From: Chamaecrista fasciculata
Lineage: Eukaryota; Streptophyta; Magnoliopsida; Fabales; Fabaceae
Direction of reading: 5' to 3'
DNA length: 64,000 nucleotides
Assembly: GCA_003254925.1 (NCBI GenBank)
Contig: QANZ01039871.1
Coordinates: 32,178 to 96,177 of the forward strand
A program made the position numbers and the translations under genes. Below the pieces are notes generated by a model. That model was not told where the DNA came from and searched no databases. It saw only the letters and a program-made list of their open reading frames with translations. Each line of letters starts with the position of its first letter. The stretch's first letter is position 1. Shown piece after piece: positions 1 through 11,148 of the stretch.

Positions 1-936
1 TAATGGGATAATTACTAATACTCTTCGGACGTGGCTTGGGGGTCTTAGCCCGGTCCCGGAAGGCTTGTGGATAATCCAACCCATCACGAATTACCACAAG
101 TAATATGAACCCAATCTATTCTTATTCAGACTTACGATAAATTAATTACTTATCAGTAAATACAAATATTAATCTTACAATAGATTAATGCTAATCCACA
201 CAAAAATTCCAACATCTTCCACTTAATACTAACTGAAATGCTGAGAGAGATGAACTCACATTAGTCTTTCACAGCAAGATGAACTCAAATTTGAATCTCC
301 GCTGAGAGAGATGCTTACAATTAGTGTTGATAGTGGCTCAAACATGTCAAATCTAGAAAACCCAAAAAAATCAATTAGATTTGTTATTAAATTCAAATTA
401 ATATCTTGTAACTACATTAACTAAATTTTCTAATTGTATCTTTTGATGAATAAATTAAGATGCTCTTCATATTTTTTTTAAGGATGAATTATCCATTTTA
501 ATAGTGCAAAATTGTTGATAGAGTCACGAGAAACTGGATAAGAAATGTTTCTACATTTGAAATAGTCATTTAGATTTTAAATTGAACTTAAATAAAGTTG
601 CATTTCTGTTTTGAACCTAATTAAATACAAAAACATTTAAAAAGAAAATGAGAATGAACTTGAATTGGGGTGAATTACAAAGAGTGTAAGGGCGAAAGGA
701 AGGATCAAAATTTTGAGAAGAGTGGTTAATTATGCGAAGAATGTGTTTGTGGTTAATTTGTGAAAGATGGATGTTCGAGTTGAAGGAAGACATGTAATTT
801 TGGTAAGTGGTAACAATACAGCAGGTAGGAATGTTTGGCCTAAATAGAATGTTATTACTACAGAGTATGCAGCATCCAGTTGTGGAGACGCATGCACGTA
901 AATGACGGATCTGTTCTGTGATCCAAAATTAGCAGA
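1..936. other. Intergenic, no gene seen
   Basis: AT-rich sequence with no convincing coding exon on either strand. The first 130 bases are less AT-rich and may be the end of a repeat cut by the window edge. A 13-base word (gctgagagagatg) occurs twice near 239 and 301. Confidence 0.5.
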
Positions 937-1369
937 GGGTAAATTACACTTTGTAACTCTGTAGTTTGACCTTATTTCACATTGGTACTATGTGGTATGA
1001 AACCTGACACTTTGGTACCTTGTGGTATTCTCCGTTAACAATTTAGTATCCTTTGGAGCTATTTTGTAATTTAACCATAACAAGTTTTGCAAAAATTACA
1101 TATTAATCTCAAAAAAATTTCAAAAAATTACAAATAGATCCCTGGATACATATTATCTAGGGACTAAAATGAAAACTTTAAAAAAAATTTGGGATTAATA
1201 TATAATTTTTGCAAAATTTTGTTATGGTTAAAATTACAAAATAATTCAAAGGGTACCAAAATGTTAATGGAGAATAGAATAGCGCAGGGTACCAAAGTGT
1301 CAGGTTTCAAACCACAGGTACCAAAATGAAATAGGGTCAAACCACAAGGTTCCAAAGTGTAATTTACCC
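937..1369. mobile_element. Mutator-type MITE, family A copy 1
   Basis: The ends are inverted copies: GGGTAAATTACAC at the left and its complement ending in AATTTACCC at the right, with the arms made of repeats of a TTTGGTACC-like unit. A 9-bp target duplication flanks it: ATTAGCAGA (928-936) and ATTAGCATA (1370-1378), 8 of 9 identical. Nine-base duplications plus long inverted repeats are typical of Mutator-like elements. It has no coding capacity. It lies just downstream of the FAF-like gene on the minus strand, so it may fall in or near that 3' UTR. Confidence 0.85.
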
Positions 1370-1436
1370 ATTAGCATATAAAGCAAATTAATGATGAATC
1401 TGTATGTTGTTGGTATATATGGATGGGAGATTAGAG

Positions 1437-2102
1437 TCACATAATGCCGACTCCACACATTTGCAGGTGGTGATGGTGATGATGGCTCCCTTGATTGGCC
1501 ACTTGGTGACACCTTTGTACTCCTTCACTATTACTATTATTATTACTATATCCCCCCATCCTTATCTTCCATTCTTCTTCTGATTTTTGCTCTGTTTCTT
1601 CTTCTTCTTCTTCTATTTGTGTAATTACTAATTCTGGTACCATTTCTCCAACATCTTCTTCATCTAGATCAACATCGTCGTCATCTTCCAGATGATCCGG
1701 GATGAGATGTAATGTGAGCCGTCCATTGTTTCGTGAAGCGTGAATAATCTCTGGTCTGTGTATTCTCACTTCCGTTAGCTCCAACCTTCCGTCTTTCCTC
1801 ACTGGACGCAGAAAATAAATGGGCTGTCCGTTCACGTTAAACGACGATAGCGGTGGCGGAAACGACTTCTTCTTCTTCGCCTTTTTCCGATACTTCATGT
1901 CGTTCATTTCCACAACCACATCATCATCATCATCATCATGATGCGTTTTAGTGGGCTTCATGATCCTCGCTGATTCCACTACGTTTTGCGCTTTATTATT
2001 GTCGTCCACCGTGATGAGTCCTAAACCTTTGACGTTGTCGTTGGTATTATTGGTGGAGAGCCCCAACAGAGAGTGAATGTTTCTCTTCCACAACTTCATC
2101 AT
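1437..2102 (-). CDS. FANTASTIC FOUR (FAF)-like protein
   Basis: Single-exon gene, 221 aa. The FAF domain is clear at about residues 80-134: an FPPPLSSFN start, then GQPIYFLRPVRKDGRLELTE, RIHRPEII, ASRNNGRL and LHLIPD. FAF proteins are plant-specific regulators of shoot meristem size that act on the WUSCHEL/CLAVATA circuit in Arabidopsis; their biochemical activity is unknown. An Asp-rich run precedes the domain, a basic KKAKKKK stretch could be a nuclear signal, and a Glu-rich acidic tail follows. The C-terminus carries six consecutive histidines. Two adjacent ATG codons open the frame; the first is used here. The 5' flank (2103-2460) is purine-rich and holds a TATA-like run near 2409-2422. 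Family assignment is firm; which FAF paralogue it is cannot be told. Confidence 0.88.
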   Translation of the reverse strand: MMKLWKRNIHSLLGLSTNNTNDNVKGLGLITVDDNNKAQNVVESARIMKPTKTHHDDDDDDVVVEMNDMKYRKKAKKKKSFPPPLSSFNVNGQPIYFLRPVRKDGRLELTEVRIHRPEIIHASRNNGRLTLHLIPDHLEDDDDVDLDEEDVGEMVPELVITQIEEEEEETEQKSEEEWKIRMGGYSNNNSNSEGVQRCHQVANQGSHHHHHHLQMCGVGIM

Positions 2103-2621
2103 TGTTAATTACGATCACTATTTAGATTAATTAATATATAATTAATGACAAGATACAATAAATTAAAGGGAAGAATAAATGGAATGGGTGTATATATCAT
2201 GAATAGCAACAAGATTAATGAGGAAGTGGGTGTGAGAGTGAGAGGGAAGGAGGAGGAAATTAGGGTTGTTAATATTATTAGAGTTAGAGGAGAGAGACAT
2301 AGTGAAGAGATGGGAAATAATGGAGGAGGAATAGTTAATTAATTAAGAAATGTTAAAGAGATTAATTGGGAAGGAAACAAGAAGTAAGAGGAAGAAGAGG
2401 TGTGAGATTAATATAAATATATAATGAATGAAGCGTGGTGGTGAGATTGAGAAAGAAACAGAGGAAAGAGTGCCGGGTCCCACGTCAAATAATCTTACTC
2501 CTTTGACTCCTCCCTCTCCACTCTTTTCATTTCTTCCTCATTTTCACTAATCCATCCTCATCCTTCTATCCTCCTCACTTTTTTTTTCCTTTTCTCTTTA
2601 TTTATCTATTTCCTTTTTTTG

Positions 2622-2640
2622 TATATATATATATATATAT
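2622..2640. repeat. (TA)n microsatellite
   Basis: Uninterrupted alternating TA of 19 bases, about 520 bases upstream of the FAF-like start codon. Confidence 0.95.
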
Positions 2641-3147
2641 CCTTTATTTTTTGTTCTACTCACTTGCCTTCCACTCTACTCCACCTTTTTCACCCTACAC
2701 ACCCAACCAATTAACCATTCTAAATTCAAAATTAGTATTACAAAATTGAAAAATATATTCAAATTTAAGTGAGAGCGAGAATAATATCCGAATGTTCAGC
2801 AATCACTTTGATTCATGTCATGCCTATCCGAAAAGAGAGGGGTGGGTTTGAGTTGGCGGGCATGCATGCAATTTTTCCTCCTACTTCCATACACTCAACC
2901 ACACCAATCTCATTGACTCATCGTTAATTTCGTCAAACCAAGTAAAGTGATGATTTTTGAATATAACTTATATTATATTTTAATTAACGGATATTGAATA
3001 TATATCCGATTTTTAATTATGATAGTTTATCGAAGATCTATTATTTTTGGATATTTTGAATACTCACCAGATACTGAATGTCGAACATGGTACAAGTACG
3101 AATACTAAATTATTGGATAGAATAAATAGATACAGATAATGAAACTT

Positions 3148-3276
3148 GAGTTTCTCTGGTTGCTAGTGTCAATCAGTCTAGATATGTCGAACATCAGTCT
3201 ATATATTCGATTGAATATTCTACATGTTGCTATATCTAAACTGATGACACTAGAGTTTCTCTGGTTGCTAGTGTCA
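3148..3276. repeat. 24-bp direct repeat enclosing an imperfect inverted repeat
   Basis: The 24-base word at 3148-3171 (core GTTTCTCTGGTTGCTAGTGT) recurs exactly at 3253-3276. Between them, roughly 3161-3195 and 3222-3254 are imperfect inverted copies (AGTGTCAATCAGTCTAGATA against TATCTAAACTGATGACACT). Looks like the core of a small foldback element or a nested duplication; family unknown. Confidence 0.7.
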
Positions 3277-3351
3277 GTACTCTTCTTCATTCCTCACCTA
3301 CTTTTAAACGAAAAAAATGAGACAAAAGACGACATCATCAACCCCAAAAAT

Positions 3352-3791
3352 TAGGGTTGAACAAAATTCGGTCCGGGCTCTTCGGGTTGGGGGCTGGGAT
3401 ATAGTGCTCGTAGACATGGTCCGACCCAAGTATACTTATTATTTATTTTTTATTTTAGCTATATATTTATATTTTCTTTTATTAAAGATTCTTTTTATTG
3501 TAGAAAAAAGTATACCGATTGTTATTTTTATTAATTGTATATTAAAAAAAATACATAAAACAAATACTTAACTTCAATTACATTAATATTTTTTGAACAA
3601 ATAAATTAAATATTTTTATTAGTAAAAATATCACTAAAGTAATTTAAAATTAATTTTTTTATCAATATATACAAATTAAAAATTATATAAAATAAATAAA
3701 TAATTTAAGTGAATAAATATATTTCATTAAAAAATTTTAATCCAATTAGATTTTACAAGACCCGATAACCCGACCCACCTGTGTACACCTA
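3352..3791. mobile_element. hAT-type non-autonomous element (440 bp)
   Basis: The left end reads TAGGGTTGAACAAAATTCGG and the right end, complemented, TAGGTGTACACAGGTGGG. An 8-bp target duplication flanks it: CCAAAAAT (3344-3351) and CCAAAAAG (3792-3799), 7 of 8 identical. Subterminal C/G-rich words (GGTCCGGGC; CCCGATAACCCGACCC) flank a very AT-rich centre, a common layout of hAT MITEs. No coding capacity. Confidence 0.7.
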
Positions 3792-3799
3792 CCAAAAAG

Positions 3800-4453
3800 A
3801 GACAAAGTGGGACACGAAATGACGACAGAGCCCAGTCCAAGTCATAAAAGAAGGCAGCCCAAATGGCAACCGTCGCTGTGTCCAAAAGGGCTTTTCTGCA
3901 ACAAACCTCCTGGGTTAGTCATCAGGCCCAATAATCTCCTTCCAAACTAGTTCCGTCATTTTTTTAAATATTTTTCAAGTGTTGATAAATATTGACGAAA
4001 AAAAAATAAATGTCTATATAGAATATCAAAACAAAGACTAATCATATGAACATATACAATAAATATTTAAAGTAATTGTAAGAAGTAAGAACATAATATA
4101 TACATATTGTAGGCATGAACACACAGTTGGTATTATAAAGCTGTACAAACTTTTTTTTTTTTAAAAAAAAAAGACTTGTTACCCTCAACCTTATTTATTT
4201 AATATTTACACGAAAATCAAAAAAATAAACTTAGTAACTTACAAGTTACAAGTAGTCGATCAATTTAACATTGGAATGAGATCCAGTTGGGTTTATTAAC
4301 TGTTAAATTTAAACCCATTCAGAAGCTCAAAGCTTACGTTAGAGGCAACGGTTGCAACGTTATGTTTGACTTGTGTGCAGCACATCCCAAAATGAATGAG
4401 TGCGTTATGCGTAAGCAATCTCACTTTTCAATGTCTCCATCCTTTTGTTTACC
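3800..4453. other. Intergenic, no gene seen
   Basis: AT-rich spacer with homopolymer runs near 4150-4170. Nothing recognisable on either strand. Confidence 0.5.
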
Positions 4454-4813
4454 GGGTAAATTACACAAAAGGGCCTCGTGGTTTGACCTATTTTCAGATA
4501 GGGTCTCTGTGGTTTAAAAAGTGTCAACTTGGGGTCTTGTGGTTTCCTCCGTTAGCAAATAGGGTCCCAGGTGGTTTTTTTCATCCAAGTTAACGAAATA
4601 AACTTTAAGGTGGACTGTTTTGTAATTTGAACATTTTTCTATTAAAAGTTTAAAACAAACTGGGGACTATTTTACAATAAACCAAAATCCAAAAAAGAAA
4701 AAGCCCTCAACCAGGAAATCGATTTCAAACCCTCTTTTTCATTGCTTTTTTCTTCTTCCCTACAACACTCACACTCTCCGCCGCCGCCGCCACCTCCACC
4801 GCCACTACCAGCC

Positions 4814-5290
4814 ATGGCTCTCTCTCCGACGCCAAAGCCATATACATCCGACGCCGCCGCCATTAAAGCTCACATCAAACACTATCAAGTTCAGAAATCC
4901 AATCTCCGAACGCAAGCAAGACCTAAAAGCACGTTCATCAGAATAATTTCATTTAGGTTCGTCATATTGCCCAAGCTCGCTGGAACGCAGCCATGGAACC
5001 TATTGTTGGAGAGGCCGATGACCGACACCGGCGAGTTCCCAAGCTCACATCAAACACTATCAAGTTCAGAAACCCAATCTCCGAACGCAAGCAAGACCTA
5101 AAAGCACGTTCATCAGAATAATTTCATTTAGGTTCGTCATATTGCCCAAGCTCGCTGGAACGCAGCCATGGAACCTATTGTTGGAGAGGCCGATGACCGA
5201 CACCGGCGAGTTCCCAAAATTATCCGGGAGATCGAACACGAACCGGTTGTGGACTTGTGGTTGATGAAGATCGCGTCCAGATCCCTGAGG
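4814..5290 (+). pseudogene. Captured gene fragment (origin not recognised)
   Basis: An exon-like piece starts at ATG 4814 and reads MALSPTPKPYTSDAAAIKAH, continuing through HYQVQKSNLRTQ. After an intron-like 3' border (TTTCATTTAG), a second piece near 5134-5290 reads RHIAQARWNAAMEPIVGEAD, then RHRRVPKIIREIEHEP and LWLMKIASRSLR. Codon use and GC content resemble host coding DNA. The two pieces sit either side of the 175-bp duplication and cannot be a working gene here. The parent gene is not recognised; a retained intron end suggests genomic rather than cDNA capture. Confidence 0.5.
4868..5217 (+). repeat. 175-bp tandem duplication inside the foldback element
   Basis: Copy 1 is 4868-5042 and copy 2 is 5043-5217, nearly identical (for example AGAAATCC against AGAAACCC). 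Each copy holds the end of an exon-like piece, a run ending in TTTCATTTAG that looks like an intron 3' end, and the start of a second exon-like piece. The duplication probably arose after capture. Confidence 0.9.
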
Positions 5291-5756
5291 TAAAGAAGCT
5301 GAACTCGTTTTCTCCTCTGTCGCCGAACTCGTCCCTAGGGTAAAGAAGCTGGCGTTGCCGGATGTTCATGGCTTTGGCGTCGGAGAGAAAGCCATGGCTG
5401 GTATTGGCGGCGACGGTGGAGGAGGAGAGTGTGAGTGTTGTAGGGAAGAAGAAAGCGGCAATGAAAAAGGGTTTGAATCGATTTCTCGCCGAGGGCTTTT
5501 TGTTTTTTGGATTTTGGTTTAAATTGCAAAATAGTCCCCATTTTGTTTTAAACTTTTAATAGAAAAATGTTTAAATTACAAAACAATCCACCTTCAAGTT
5601 TACTCCGTCAATTTGGATGGAAAAAACCACTTGGGACCCTATTTGCTAACAGAGGAAACCACAAGGCCCCAAGTTGACACTTTTTAAACCACAACGACCC
5701 TATCTGAAAATGGGCCAAACCACAGGGCCCTTTTGTGTAATTTACCCTTGTTTGTA

Positions 5757-8077
5757 TGTTGACTCATGCCTCTCCCATTCATTCTTGGAATTGGATTTAT
5801 TTTTTAAAAAAAGATATTCTTTATTCATAAAAAAAATGACACAAGACATCAAATTCATACACAAGTATTAAGTCATAGAGATCTAACGACTTAAACATAG
5901 TCTTACGCTCTATAAATCATATTATAGTATATAGAAAAAGAAGAGAAAATCATATACAACACATTTAAAAAAGAAAATAAGATTCATATTTTCTATATAA
6001 TCAGATCTACAAAAAAATATAAAAAAGATAAAGAAAACTTGCAAGATAAACCGAGAGGTAACACACCCCTCATCCCTTGCTAAGAAATCAATTTTCCTAA
6101 AGTTTTCCTTCTTTGATGTTGAGCTTCACTTGTAAATCTAAGATATTTATATCTACAAAAGGAAAAGGATAAAACTTTTTTTTAATGAAAGGAAAAAAAA
6201 CTTACCTAATAGAATAAACAAACCTTCCTAAAAGAAGAAGAGACAAAAAAACATATCTTAAATGAGAAATGGAGGGCTTTCGTCGTTGAAACGACGACAA
6301 CACTCAATGGATCTATGCAAGAGAAGGACGAGAATGAAAGAGCACAAGAGAAGTAAAATTATATTATTAGCATCTTTTTCGATAGCAGTTTATTAACAAA
6401 TTAAACAATAAACTAAAATTATTTCACATAACTATATTTTTACAATGGTTTTTCAACAAACTAAATGATTAATTAAAATAATTCTATTCTTATCGTTTTC
6501 GATAACGGTATATTAATGAACAAAAATATTATTATTATTTTTATATTAAGCTATTTTTAAACCATGTTAATCAACTGTCATAACGGTTGTGAGTAAATGT
6601 CGTAACTACAATTTAAAATTTTGGACCGGCTATTGAACCAACAAAATGTTCAGATCATCATATTACTAATTCAACCGTTAAATCACTTGATCAATGACTG
6701 AACCGATCGTATTATATAAATATCTATATCAAAATCTAATAAATGATTGAAAATATTAATTTTAAACAATAATTAAAACTCATATTGACACACAATAAAT
6801 CAATAATTAATAATTTTTATAGTATGCCAATTATCAACACATTAAATTTTTTTTGTCCATAGAAAATAACATTAAAGCTCATAATGAGTCACTAACTTCT
6901 TTTAAATGAAAAATAAAAAGGTATCATGACTTGTCATTTTTGCTTGGCGACCTCTCTATTTTTTTTTTGGTCTCTCATGATGTCTTATGGTCTCGTCAAG
7001 TTGTTCCTCAATTTGAAGTCTCTGATATGGTCTCACCTCTCAACTCTCTTAAATTTAGTTTAAAGTGTGGCTGACAATTTCATTATCATTGGATCACTTG
7101 CAATTTGATCTATGAAGTTAAATTCACCCAAACTACTTGGTGGTTCACCGGGATCTAATTTGAACCGATTGGTCCGGTCCAGTTTTTCAAACTATGGTTG
7201 CAAGTAAAAAAGAAAAAGCTTGAGTGACTCTCTCGCTCATTTCGAGACTTTGTGTGGGGGTTTCAAAAGTGCGAGTACAAATTGGTGAAGAGGCTTAAAA
7301 GCGCGTCTTCCGGAATCGCATTGTAAGATTCATACAAAAAATGCTAAACATAATGGTTTCCAACATTTCCCCTCCCTACTTTAGTGGTGATATTGGGTGC
7401 GTCTCAAATCTCAATCACATTTTTATATGCATTTAGTTTTTTGGTTTTTTTCCTTTTCCAACTTGCAATAATAATCGCCACCTTTACCACCACAACATAA
7501 AAAACAACCCCAAAAAATTAGGCTTGTATGTTTTCTGAAACCACCCATCATATATATCACTTGCATTTTTCTTTACATTCACCACCTTTCTTCTGCTTTC
7601 GTTATTCTTTCACCAGAATCGTTACCTCGCACCTTATGATATATATGATTGTGTTTCCTTTGTGTTTTTTGAGAAATCCGAAGATTACATGCAACCTTTT
7701 CATTTTCATCTTCTTCCACCAGAGTTAAGTGAATGGGTGCGACGTTGTGGATTCTGTAGAAGTAAAAGTAGGATTTAAAGCAGGTGATTTGAAAGTTTGA
7801 AATTTTTTCCCTATAAATTAATCATCTGTTTATCAAGATTCGGCCAGTTTCCCAGCCCAACGCAATTGAAGAATCTAATTAATGTACGTCTTTTTCTTGT
7901 TGAAATTTCTAACTCGTCTATCATTTCAACCAAATTATACTTTATTTTTTCCGATTACACTATTGAATTTACAATTGGGGTTTGATCCTTTGCTAGTTTG
8001 CCTCATGTGAAACGTGCAAGACCCAAACTTTATGTGTTGTGTGTAGGGACAATCAAAAAGATTCTGCTAACAAAACA
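5757..8077. other. Long AT-rich intergenic region and RBK2 5' region
   Basis: No gene seen between 5757 and about 7380. A decayed transposon-like stretch lies near 6600-7200. From about 7400 the sequence is pyrimidine-rich and probably holds the promoter and non-coding leader exon(s) of the kinase gene that starts at 8078; the exact transcript start is not determinable. Confidence 0.45.
6605..7200. mobile_element. Possible decayed hAT-like element
   Basis: Near 6620-6650 the sequence runs ATTTTGGACCGGCTATTGAACC, and near 7155-7195 an inverted counterpart reads GAACCGATTGGTCCGGTCCAG. The words GGTTGTGAGTAAA (about 6586) and GGTTGCAAGTAAA (about 7195) could be remains of a target duplication. 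The borders are uncertain. Confidence 0.4.
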
Positions 8078-11000
8078 ATGGATTCTGCTGTGAAACAAAA
8101 GAAACGAATCTTCCGATTTTGTTCCTTTGCTTCTGCCCAAGGTACTTTCATAATGTCTTTTTTTTAAAATTACAATTCTTTACACTTATAGTTTGTTTAA
8201 TTCTAGTTTGATTCAAATCCTATTATGTTAGATTTGAGACATTTTGACCTGGAGAAAGAGAAAGAAGATGAAACATCTCCTAGAGGAGTGTTAGAAGGCT
8301 GTGTGAGAGACTTTAACTCTCTACAATCAAATGAATCAGAGAAAAGTTGTTCAAAGTCAAAGTCAGTGCTTAATTGGAGCAAGTATTTCAAAAATTGGAA
8401 AAGTAAATCATTCAAACGCTTAGCTTCATTTCCTCCTCTTGGTGTGCCAAAAGTACCAAAATTGAAAAGCAAAAGCACAAGACAAAATCAAAATCCTGCT
8501 CTCACCAACCTATACAAATTGAGGTCTTCCTTGGTGACTTTCAAACTCTCTGAACTTAGAAATGCAACCAACAATTTCAACAAAGGTTTGTATATATCAA
8601 GTCTTTTCAAGATTTTAATTTGATTGTGAGCTTACTCATTTGAAGATTTTAATTTGACTTCGTAGATAACATGATTGGGAGAGGAGGGTATTCTGAAGTT
8701 TACAAGGGTCGCCTGAAAGATGGAAGCCTAATAGCTGTAAAGAGACTAAATAAAGGGACTCCAGAAGAGAGAACTGCTAGTTTTCTATCTGAACTAGGCA
8801 TTATTGCTCATGTTGATCATCCTAATACTGCAAAACTTATTGGATGTGATGTAGAAGGAGGGATGCATCTTGTGTTTCAACTATCTCCACTAGGAAGCTT
8901 AGGATCTCTACTTCATGGTTGGTATATATATATATATTGTTTATAGTGTTCTTATAATTTGTTTAGTCATTTAACTTTTTCTCACTGTTTCATGGGACAT
9001 TCTAGGTTCAAAAGATATCATGTTGGATTGGAGTAAAAGGCATAAGATTGCTTTGGGCATAGCTGATGGTCTCCTCTACCTTCATGAGAGTTGTCACAGG
9101 CGAATCATTCATCGAGATATTAAGTCAGAGAATATTTTGCTCACAGAAGGTTTTGAGCCACAGGTACATACTTTACATGTTTCATCAGATAAAATCATGT
9201 AGAATTTTTTTGTAGTATAATCATCTTAACTTGAAAACTTTGGCACCTTGTGTTGTGTATAAATCCAAGTTTATTGAAGGTAGTATTAATACCTGTGATG
9301 TTATTCAAAGTCTTTAACTGTTCTATTTTACTCTATCATATAATTCATATAATCTTCAACCTTTAAAGTTTGATTCATGAGGCCAATTTTGAGACTATTG
9401 ACTATTTAGATTTATGGCAAAGTTTTCCTTGTCATTTTGTTGAGATTTCAATAACCAATGTGAGAAATAGTCTCTCACAAAAGGGACACCATTAAGATAT
9501 TAGATAGCTTCCTAATTTTTTGAGATATTTTACAGATTTGTGATTTTGGGCTGGCAAAGTGGTTACCCAAACACTGGACTCACCATAATGTATCTAAGTT
9601 TGAGGGCACATTTGGGTATGCAAATGAAAAAAAATGGTTTACACTACAGTTTATGAGGTAGTCATGATATAGTATAAATTGTCACTTGGTGATATGATGA
9701 TGATTCGATTGACAGGTATTTTGCTCCTGAATATTTCATGCATGGCATAGTAGATGAGAAAATTGATGTTTATTCTTTTGGGGTTCTTCTCTTGGAGCTC
9801 ATCACTGGGCGTCCAGCTTTAGATCAAGATCAACAGAGTGTTGTAATTTGGGTTAGTCAGATTCTCTAAAAACTATATATGATGATTGACACATTTCATC
9901 ATTTTATTGTTATCTTATTTGTTGTGTAGGCACGGCCTTTGCTTGATGACAATAATGTGAAGGAGCTTGTTGATCCTTCTCTTGGGGACGACTATGATCG
10001 AGACCAAATGGATCGTCTTGTTTTGACTGCATCTTTATGTGTTGAACACTCTCCTCTCTTACGTCCTTGCATGAGTCAGGCAAGTTTAGTCATTGTAATA
10101 ATTTGGAATGAGTCTCACATTTGAGAGGTTTCTGACTATAAGGCACCTCAGAAGGCTTTAAAAGTATTACACCCTAAAAGTTAGTTGTTGATGTCATGAT
10201 TGTCAAAATCGGGAGTTAAACTATAAAATCGGTAAAATTGAGATTTTACCTATTAAAATCTTGTTAAATCGCTCATAAAATCGCAGACTGCTAAAATCGA
10301 GTCAAACTCGGGTAAAATAGGTAAAATCGCACAATTTTAAGATTTAAAACTAAATTTTGACAACTAGGACTCTTGCACAAAAATATGGAATAAAAACTAA
10401 AATTAACAAAGTTTTTCAATAATATTATCTTCATACTCTTCTCCATCATCATCATCTCTATCATCATCTTCTTCGTCTATCATATTTTTACACCATCATC
10501 TCCATCATCTTCTTTATTGTCATCTTCATCATCACTACCATCACAATTAGTGTGTTTTTTTTTTCAATTTTTATGTTAAGTTATATTGTTAATTTACTAC
10601 GATGACATTAATATTAGACATTTAGACTAATTTTGATTAATGAGAGTTGAATTTGGGAGTTATGAAGATTTTGATGCATTTAAATTAACTAGTGAAAGAC
10701 ATATTATCTTAAAAAATTTATTATTTGTATTCAAGAAAACTCTTACGATTTTACAATCTGAGTTTAGATCCGATTTTACGCCCTTTTTCTGATTTTATTT
10801 AAACTCCCGATTTTGACAACCTTGGTTGATATTAAATAGTCTAGTCTTATAAAGGGTTATACACTTGACAAGCTTTGGGGACTCGTTACATAATCTAAGT
10901 TCATAATTGAAATGTCTTCTTCTTCTTTGTCATAAGTAATATAATGTCTTACTGTTTCTTCTTTGCGTTGGGCTTAGGTTGTAATACTGCTAAGAGGTGA

Positions 11001-11148
11001 TGTTTATGTCCAACAATCTACAAAGGAAAGTCGGAGGAGGTCTTTTCAAAGAACATACTCAGAAGAGATTTTGGATGTACATGAATACAACTCTACCAAA
11101 TATCTTCGTGATCTCAATCAACATAGGCAGATTGCTCTCGCATCTTGA
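8078..11148 (+). CDS. RBK2: RBK2-type receptor-like cytoplasmic Ser/Thr kinase (RLCK VI)
   Basis: Eight exons: 8078-8141, 8232-8585, 8666-8917, 9006-9163, 9536-9615, 9716-9851, 9930-10079, 10978-11148; 454 aa. The catalytic parts are intact: glycine loop [12 protein letters not shown] (residues 143-154), Lys165 in [15 protein letters not shown] with the RD motif (259-261), ICDFGLAKW (DFG 279-281) and FAPEYF. The stretch [14 protein letters not shown] plus FMHGIVDEK is diagnostic of the ROP-binding kinases RBK1/RBK2 in RLCK subfamily VI. There is no signal peptide or membrane segment, so it should be cytosolic or membrane-associated, working downstream of ROP GTPases. Intron 7 has a GC donor (CAG then GCAAGT at 10080) and carries a 630-bp hAT-type element. 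The call of RBK2 over RBK1 rests partly on neighbouring genes. Confidence 0.9.
10195..10824. mobile_element. hAT-type MITE inside RBK2 intron 7
   Basis: The ends are CATGATTGTCAAAATCGGGA and, complemented from the right, CAAGGTTGTCAAAATCGGGA. The 8-bp target duplication is GTTGATGT (10187-10194) and GTTGATAT (10825-10832), 7 of 8 identical. Subterminal AAAATCG words repeat many times. The interior is AT-rich with a run of ATC/CATCAT triplets and no coding capacity. The same family occurs in the cyclin-L gene at 27452-28141. Confidence 0.82.

Larger units (their letters stand above)
2103..3351. other. Promoter side of FAF-like gene and AT-rich spacer
   Basis: Contains the upstream region of the minus-strand FAF-like gene, a (TA)n tract at 2622-2640 and no convincing gene. 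Small open frames here lack any domain or splice context. Confidence 0.5.
4454..5747. mobile_element. Large Mutator-type foldback element carrying captured gene DNA
   Basis: The ends are the family A terminus (GGGTAAATTACACAAAAGGG at the left, inverted at the right), but the element is 1.29 kb rather than about 0.4 kb. The arms (about 4454-4865 and 5350-5747) are long inverted copies that include coding-like DNA: both arms hold an ATGGCTNTCTCTCCGACG-type start. Between them lies a 175-bp tandem duplication. Flanks TTGTTTACC (4445-4453) and TTGTTTGTA (5748-5756) share six of nine bases, an eroded target duplication. The centre is GC-rich compared with its surroundings. The structure matches a Pack-MULE-like element that picked up host gene sequence. 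Confidence 0.75.
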
